Origin: Lysobacter panacisoli
GTDB taxonomy: Bacteria; Pseudomonadota; Gammaproteobacteria; Xanthomonadales; Xanthomonadaceae
DNA length: 64,000 bases
NCBI RefSeq assembly: GCF_009765165.1
Contig: NZ_VLNU01000002.1
Span: forward strand, 1-64,000
Direction: 5' to 3'
Shown here: positions 59,424 to 64,000 of the stretch, piece after piece
Layout of the letters: each line of letters starts with the position of its first letter
Numbering within the stretch: position 1 is the first letter of the stretch
Notes under the pieces: generated by a model
The model's input: the letters and a program-made list of their open reading frames with translations, nothing else
The model's database searches: none
What the model was told of the DNA's origin: nothing
Program-made: the position numbers and the translations under genes

Positions 59424-59528
59424 GCTGTCATCCCCGCGAAGGTGGGGACCCAGTCGTCCGATGCGTCAAGCCTTCCGGATGTCTTGACGCATGCGTGCAT
59501 GGATTCCCGCCTGCGCGGGAATGACAGC
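59424..59528. repeat. Composite REP-like element with nested palindrome
   Basis: Outer arms GCTGTCATCCCCGCG and CGCGGGAATGACAGC are reverse complements with one mismatch. Between them ATGCGTCAAG (59461-59470) and CTTGACGCAT (59483-59492) form a second, perfect 10-pair hairpin. It fills the convergent gap between proA and the mutarotase gene. The outer family is the common xanthomonad TCATTCCCGCG repeat. Confidence 0.85.
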
Positions 59529-59539
59529 CTGGTCGATGC

Positions 59540-60391
59540 TTATTCCTGAAGCCGCTGCACACCAACCCATCGTTCGCCCGGATCCAGCGTCACCGGTTCC
59601 ACCACGGTGGCAGCTTCCACGCAGACGAAGCGCAGGTGTTCGCCCGCGCCGAGGTCGCCAATGGAGGCGGCGAGCGTCGCCCCGGGACTCCATATCACCG
59701 CATCGCGGAAACCTTCGGAGGCGATGCGCAGCGTCTGTTCGCCGTCGTGCAGCGTGAGTTCGCACGGCGCGGCCGGGTAAATGTGGTCGAGTTCGCCGTC
59801 GAAGCGCACCGGCGTGCCCGTCGCGGGCATCGCGACGGACTTGCGTGCGCTGTCTTCGTACGGCGTGGACTCCAGGCCGGACAGATCGACCTGCGCCAGT
59901 CGCCCGACCCGCAGGTAGGTATGCAGCGCGGCGGTGAACGCGAACGGCGCATCGCCGGGGTTGTGTACCGACAGCCCGACGATGAGGCGCGACGGCGCCA
60001 GTGCGACCTGCAGCCGCGCGACGAATCGCGACGGCCACAGCGAGCGTGTGTACTCGCTGTCGGTCAGCTCGAACGTCGCGGCCTCCATGCCGTCGGCGCC
60101 GGACGGCTCGATACCGGCGAATCGCCATTCCAGCAGGCGCGCGAAGCCGTGCTTGACCAGCGGCCCGTGACCGGCGAACTGCGGGAAGATCACCGGAATG
60201 CCGCCGCGGATCGCGCTGCCCGCGGCACGACTGGCGTTGGGGCTGAGGTAGAGGCGCTCACGATCGGGCGCGGGCTTCCAGGACAGGACGTGCGCGCCGT
60301 GCAGGCTGACTTCGGCGCTGGCGCCGTCGGCCGCGCGCAGGCGGATGCAGGGACGGTCGTCGCGGACGAAGGATTCGATGGCGAGCGTCAT
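59540..60391 (-). CDS. D-hexose-6-phosphate mutarotase (YeaD-like)
   Basis: 283 residues of the galactose-mutarotase fold. HGAHVLSWKP, the RGGIPVIFPQF segment, ALHTYLRVG with the catalytic histidine and ESTPYEDSA are typical of glucose-6-phosphate 1-epimerases. It would speed alpha/beta interconversion of hexose phosphates. It is monocistronic, converging on proA, with 128 nt to tRNA-Pro upstream. Confidence 0.9.
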   Translation of the reverse strand: MTLAIESFVRDDRPCIRLRAADGASAEVSLHGAHVLSWKPAPDRERLYLSPNASRAAGSAIRGGIPVIFPQFAGHGPLVKHGFARLLEWRFAGIEPSGADGMEAATFELTDSEYTRSLWPSRFVARLQVALAPSRLIVGLSVHNPGDAPFAFTAALHTYLRVGRLAQVDLSGLESTPYEDSARKSVAMPATGTPVRFDGELDHIYPAAPCELTLHDGEQTLRIASEGFRDAVIWSPGATLAASIGDLGAGEHLRFVCVEAATVVEPVTLDPGERWVGVQRLQE

Positions 60392-60466
60392 GGGCGGCGA
60401 TCGTGGCGCATTGCGCCGATCTTGCCCGATTGCCGCGATCCGCGCGCATGGCGTACGGAAACGAAA

Positions 60467-60487
60467 AACGCCGGCGAGGCCGGCGTT
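60467..60487 (-). terminator. Rho-independent terminator of tRNA-Pro
   Basis: AACGCCGGC-GAG-GCCGGCGTT, a perfect nine-pair stem. On the minus strand it is followed by TTTC, 33 nt after the tRNA 3' end. Confidence 0.85.
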
Positions 60488-60519
60488 GTCGGTTCAGCAC
60501 TTCGCGCGAAGGCGGAAGT

Positions 60520-60596
60520 TGGTCGGGGAGACAGGATTTGAACCTGCGACTTCTACGTCCCGAACGTAGCGCTCTACCAGGCTGAGCTACACCCCG
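60520..60596 (-). tRNA. tRNA-Pro (anticodon CGG)
   Basis: 77 nt with a full cloverleaf: acceptor CGGGGTG/TCCCCG side with the C1-G72 pair typical of proline tRNAs, anticodon loop TTCGGGA (CGG, reads CCG), T-loop TTCAAAT, discriminator A and an encoded CCA. TAGAAT on the minus strand at 60617-60612 is a probable -10, 15 nt upstream. Confidence 0.97.
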
Positions 60597-60765
60597 ACTG
60601 CTGAGCCGCAAATTCTAGTCAGTTCGACGGGTGCGAGGCAAGGGGGCAAATGCAATTTCCTTCAGCCAGGCGCCGGATCGCTGGGGGAAAGCGGGCCGCG
60701 CCGCTAAACTGTCGCGGTTTTCATTGCCTGGCCGCGCCCGCGGCCCGCCGTCACTGGAGTCCCGC

Positions 60766-62160
60766 TTGATCAAGCCGCGCACCCCGCCCGGGGTCATGGA
60801 GCTGCTGCCTCCTGACCAGATCGCCTTCCAGCGCATGCTGGACACGATCCGCCGAAATTTCGAACGCTTCGGCTTCCTGCCGGTGGAAACGCCGGTGATG
60901 GAGCTGTCGGAGGTGTTGCTGACCAAGTCGGGCGGCGAGACCGAGCGTCAGGTGTATTTCGTCCAGTCCACCGGCGCGCTGAACAAGGCCGAGGGCGGAT
61001 CCGGCGAGGGCATGCCCGAGCTGGCCCTGCGCTTCGACCTGACCGTGCCGCTGGCGCGCTACGTCGCCGAGCACGAGCACGAACTCGCATTCCCATTCCG
61101 CCGCTACCAGATGCAGCGCGTGTACCGCGGCGAACGCGCCCAGCGCGGCCGCTTCCGCGAGTTCTATCAGTGCGACATCGACGTGATCGGCAAGGATGCG
61201 CTGAGCGTGCGCTTCGACGCCGAGCTGCCGGCGGCGATCCACGCGGTGTTCTCCGAACTGGACATCGGCGCATTCACCATCCAGCTCAACAACCGCAAGC
61301 TGATGCGCGGCTTCTTCGAGGCGCAGGGCGTGGCCGATGGCGAGCTGCAGGCGCTGGTGCTGCGCGAGGTCGACAAGCTCGACAAGCGTGGCGAGGATTA
61401 CGTGCGCGACACGCTGACCGGCGAAGGCTTCGAGCTGCCGGCCGATGGCGTCGAGCGCATCCTCGACTTCGTCAAGGTGCGTTCGACCTCGCACGCCGAC
61501 GCGATGGCCAAGCTCGACGCACTGGGCGAAGGCAACGACGCGCTGCGCGAAGGCGTGGCCGAACTGCGCGAAGTGCTGGAGCTGGTGCGTGCGCTTGGCG
61601 TTCCCGAGGACGCCTACGCGCTCAACTTCTCCATCGCGCGCGGCCTGGACTACTACACCGGCACGGTCTACGAGACCACGCTCAACGATTACCCGCAGAT
61701 CGGTTCGATCTGCTCGGGCGGTCGTTACGAGAACCTGGCCAGCCACTACACCAAGTCGAAGCTGCCGGGCGTGGGCATCTCGATCGGCCTGACGCGCCTG
61801 TTCTGGCAGCTGCGCGAAGCGGGCCTGCTCGGCAAGTCCGGCGGCAGCACGGTGCAGGCGATGGTCGCGCTGATGGATTCAGAATCGCTGCCCGACGCGC
61901 TGGACATCGCGCGCCGCCTCCGTTCGGCCGGGATCAACACCGAGATGCAGATGGAAGCGCGCAAGATCGGCAAGCAGTTCCAGTACGCATCGCGCGCGGG
62001 CATCCGCTTCGTGGCGCTGGTCGGCGAGGACGAACGCGCGCGCGGCGTGGTCACGGTCAAGGACCTGCTGCGCGAAGAGCAGTTCGAAGTGGCGCGCGAG
62101 GCATTGGCCAGCACGCTGCGCGTGGAACTGGAACAGGCACAAGCGTTGGCGGGGCGCTGA
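60766..62160 (+). CDS. hisS: Histidyl-tRNA synthetase
   Basis: 464 residues, class II: the N-terminal [13 protein letters not shown], motif 2 with [27 protein letters not shown], the histidine loops [10 protein letters not shown] and the C-terminal anticodon-binding domain. The likely start is TTG at 60766, which begins LIKPRTPPG at the family N-terminus and has TGGAG 7 nt before it; no ATG is available there. The ammonia-lyase gene starts 2 nt after the stop, so the two are translated together. Confidence 0.95.
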   Translation: MIKPRTPPGVMELLPPDQIAFQRMLDTIRRNFERFGFLPVETPVMELSEVLLTKSGGETERQVYFVQSTGALNKAEGGSGEGMPELALRFDLTVPLARYVAEHEHELAFPFRRYQMQRVYRGERAQRGRFREFYQCDIDVIGKDALSVRFDAELPAAIHAVFSELDIGAFTIQLNNRKLMRGFFEAQGVADGELQALVLREVDKLDKRGEDYVRDTLTGEGFELPADGVERILDFVKVRSTSHADAMAKLDALGEGNDALREGVAELREVLELVRALGVPEDAYALNFSIARGLDYYTGTVYETTLNDYPQIGSICSGGRYENLASHYTKSKLPGVGISIGLTRLFWQLREAGLLGKSGGSTVQAMVALMDSESLPDALDIARRLRSAGINTEMQMEARKIGKQFQYASRAGIRFVALVGEDERARGVVTVKDLLREEQFEVAREALASTLRVELEQAQALAGR

Positions 62161-62162
62161 TC

Positions 62163-64000
62163 ATGAAACCGATCCGACTTGATGGTCGTTCGCTGACGCG
62201 TGCGCAACTGGTGGACGTGGCCTATGGCGCGCACGTCCAGCTCGCCGCCGACCAGCTGCCCGCCGTCGCGCGCGCAGCGGAATTCCTCGCCGAACAGGTC
62301 AGCCGCGAGGAACCGATCTACGGCGTCTCCACCGGCTTCGGCAGCAATGCCGACCGCCTGCTGGGCAACCACCACCTGCGTGACGAACTGCCGGGCGCGA
62401 AGCCATCCGGCGAAACGCTGCACGAGGAGCTCCAGCGCAACCTCATCGTCACCCATGCCGTTTGCGTGGGCGATGCGTTCGCACCGGAGATCGTGCGCGC
62501 GATGCTCTGCATCCGCATCAACACGCTGATGCGCGGGCATTCCGGCATTCGCGTGGAAACGCTGCAGGCGCTGACCGCGATGCTCAACGCCGGCATCGTG
62601 CCGGTGGTGCCGCAGCTAGGTTCGGTCGGCGCGAGCGGCGACCTCGCGCCGTTGTCGCATCTGGCGATCGTGCTGCTCGGCGGCGGCGAGGCGTTCTACG
62701 AAGGTGAGCGGCTTCCGGGTGCGCAGGCGCTCGCACGCGCCGGACTCGCGCCGATCACGCTGTCGTACAAGGAAGGCCTCGCGCTCAACAACGGCACCGC
62801 GCAGATGCTCGCCTGCGGTGTGCTCGCACTGGCTCGCCTGGAAGACCTGCTCGATACGGCCGATCTTGCCGCGGCGATGACCATCGACGCGTTCGCCGGG
62901 CGCCTGGGCGCGTTCGCCGAGGAAGTGCACGCACTGCGCCCGCATCCGGGCCAGGTGCGCAGCGCGGCGAACCTGCGCGCACTGCTCGACGGTTCGACGC
63001 TTGCCGACATTCCGTACCACCTCGTGCCGAAGTTCCGCGCGTGGCATCCGGCAAGCTGGGACACGCCCGCGTCGCAGGCGCTGCGCTTCGACATCGGCTG
63101 GGACTGGGTGGCCTTCAGCCAGCGCCACGGTCGCGAGAAGTTCTATCTCCGCTTCCGTCCGTTCCGTGGAGGCAAGAAACACCAGCCGCAGGACAGCTAC
63201 TCGCTGCGCTGCATCCCGCAGGTGCACGGCGCGGTGCGCGATGCGGTCGCGCAGGCGGCGCGCGTGCTCGAAGTCGAACTCAACGCGCTGACCGACAACC
63301 CCATCGTGTTCCCGGACGCGAAGGCCGATTTCGTCGAGCAGCAGGTGATTTCCGCGGGCCATTTCCACGGCATGCCGCTGGCGCTGGCGATGAGCTACGT
63401 GAAGGCCGCGATCCCGGTGCTCGCGAGCATCTCCGAGCGCCGCCTCAACAAGCTCGTCGATCCGGCCACCAACGACGGCCTGCCGGGTTTCCTGATCGGC
63501 AACGAGGATTCCACCGAGTCCGGCCACATGATCGTGCAGTACACCGCGGCGGCCATCGTCAACGATCTCGCCAGCCGCGCGCATCCGGCATCGGTGTATT
63601 CCATCCCGACCAGCGCCAATGCCGAAGACCACGTGTCGATGGGCGCGAACGAAGCGCGCCACGTGCTGGCAATGGCCGACGACCTGGGCAAGGTACTGGC
63701 GCTGGAGCTGTACACCGCTGCGCAGGCACTGGACCTGCGTCGCGACATGATCAACGCCGCGCGCGATCTCGCCGATCGCGCCGATGCCGCCGCGCTGGCG
63801 GCGAAGGTGCAGGGTGGTCCGCAGCCCGGAACGCAGGCGTACGACGCGTTCCTCGATGAGGTCGAAGCGTTGCGCGCCGAACTCGCGGCGTCCGCCGAGT
63901 TCAAGCCCGGTCGCGCCGTCGCGGCCGCGCATGCGGCGATCCGCGAGTCGATTCCGTTCCTCGACCGCGATCGCGCACTCGACGGCGAAGTCGCCACGGC
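62163..64000 (+). CDS. hutH: HAL/PAL/TAL-family ammonia-lyase, probable histidine ammonia-lyase (3' end beyond window)
   Basis: 612 codons are present and the frame runs off the right edge. The MIO prosthetic group would form from Ala157-Ser158-Gly159 (SVGASGDLAPLSH). The catalytic tyrosine segment is YGVSTGFG, and the selectivity loop reads LQRNLIVTHAV, with histidine where HAL has it rather than the HL of tyrosine lyases. About 60 residues (about 279-340) are inserted before DSYSLRC compared with bacterial HutH, making it long, and SANAEDHVSMG has Ala for the usual Gln. It is coupled to hisS by 2 nt. It could be an aromatic lyase or aminomutase instead. Confidence 0.8.
   Translation, partial: MKPIRLDGRSLTRAQLVDVAYGAHVQLAADQLPAVARAAEFLAEQVSREEPIYGVSTGFGSNADRLLGNHHLRDELPGAKPSGETLHEELQRNLIVTHAVCVGDAFAPEIVRAMLCIRINTLMRGHSGIRVETLQALTAMLNAGIVPVVPQLGSVGASGDLAPLSHLAIVLLGGGEAFYEGERLPGAQALARAGLAPITLSYKEGLALNNGTAQMLACGVLALARLEDLLDTADLAAAMTIDAFAGRLGAFAEEVHALRPHPGQVRSAANLRALLDGSTLADIPYHLVPKFRAWHPASWDTPASQALRFDIGWDWVAFSQRHGREKFYLRFRPFRGGKKHQPQDSYSLRCIPQVHGAVRDAVAQAARVLEVELNALTDNPIVFPDAKADFVEQQVISAGHFHGMPLALAMSYVKAAIPVLASISERRLNKLVDPATNDGLPGFLIGNEDSTESGHMIVQYTAAAIVNDLASRAHPASVYSIPTSANAEDHVSMGANEARHVLAMADDLGKVLALELYTAAQALDLRRDMINAARDLADRADAAALAAKVQGGPQPGTQAYDAFLDEVEALRAELAASAEFKPGRAVAAAHAAIRESIPFLDRDRALDGEVAT

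Overview
The window is GC-rich, tightly packed chromosomal DNA from a gammaproteobacterium of the Xanthomonadaceae/Lysobacteraceae, most likely a Lysobacter-like species. The main evidence is the acetylated arginine pathway typical of xanthomonads (acetylornithine carbamoyltransferase, argG, acetylcitrulline-type deacetylase, fused acetylglutamate synthase/kinase, argC, argH). A FimX-type c-di-GMP receptor, a DksA with a long Lys/Ala/Pro tail, an efp/epmB divergon and xanthomonad-style REP palindromes agree with this. About 60 genes are supported, with three tRNAs (Arg-CCT, Ala-CGC, Pro-CGG). I see no rRNA, insertion sequence, integrase, prophage or CRISPR array.

Layout. 1-581 is the 5' part of a VirB6-like type IV secretion gene that runs off the left edge. 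710-5306 (minus) holds an EamA transporter, murB, pyrD and an ALDH7-type aldehyde dehydrogenase. 5550-20717 is the most striking block: two divergent gene sets flank one promoter region at about 11.07-11.36 kb. The minus-strand set is an NlpC/P60 peptidase, a dipeptide epimerase, an RpiR regulator, an L,D-transpeptidase-like lipoprotein and an SDF symporter. The plus-strand set is a transglutaminase-like protein, a TonB-dependent receptor, diaminopimelate decarboxylase, a serine hydrolase and a VanX-type D-Ala-D-Ala dipeptidase lipoprotein. A convergent beta-lactamase-family lipoprotein closes the block. Nearly every non-transport product recognises or processes peptidoglycan stem peptides, so I infer a dedicated locus for capture, dismantling and catabolism of murein peptides, possibly from prey or competitor walls.

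21-46.7 kb is mostly housekeeping and regulation: ppk2, rnd, a SUMF1-like lipoprotein, an M48 protease, phaR/phaB, gluQ, htpX, fimX, epmB/efp, an mtaD-like deaminase, ubiG, gph, folE2, a diguanylate cyclase, an M23 lipoprotein, a dihydroorotase, yidD, dksA, a nucleoside deaminase, an MFS carrier and sufE. 46.8-59.4 kb holds cysS, a small secreted protein, the arginine cluster and proBA. 59.5-64 kb holds a mutarotase, tRNA-Pro, hisS and a HAL-family ammonia-lyase cut by the right edge.

Non-coding features of note are an 18-bp perfect palindrome overlapping the minus-strand promoter of the divergent locus, a chain of three overlapping perfect palindromes upstream of folE2, a structured leader with a terminator ahead of the arginine cluster, a strong promoter with a roughly 195-nt leader before dksA, a remnant of a second M23 gene tail at 40.4 kb, and several REP-like inverted repeats. 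Function calls rest on motifs read by eye; no database search or alignment was run.
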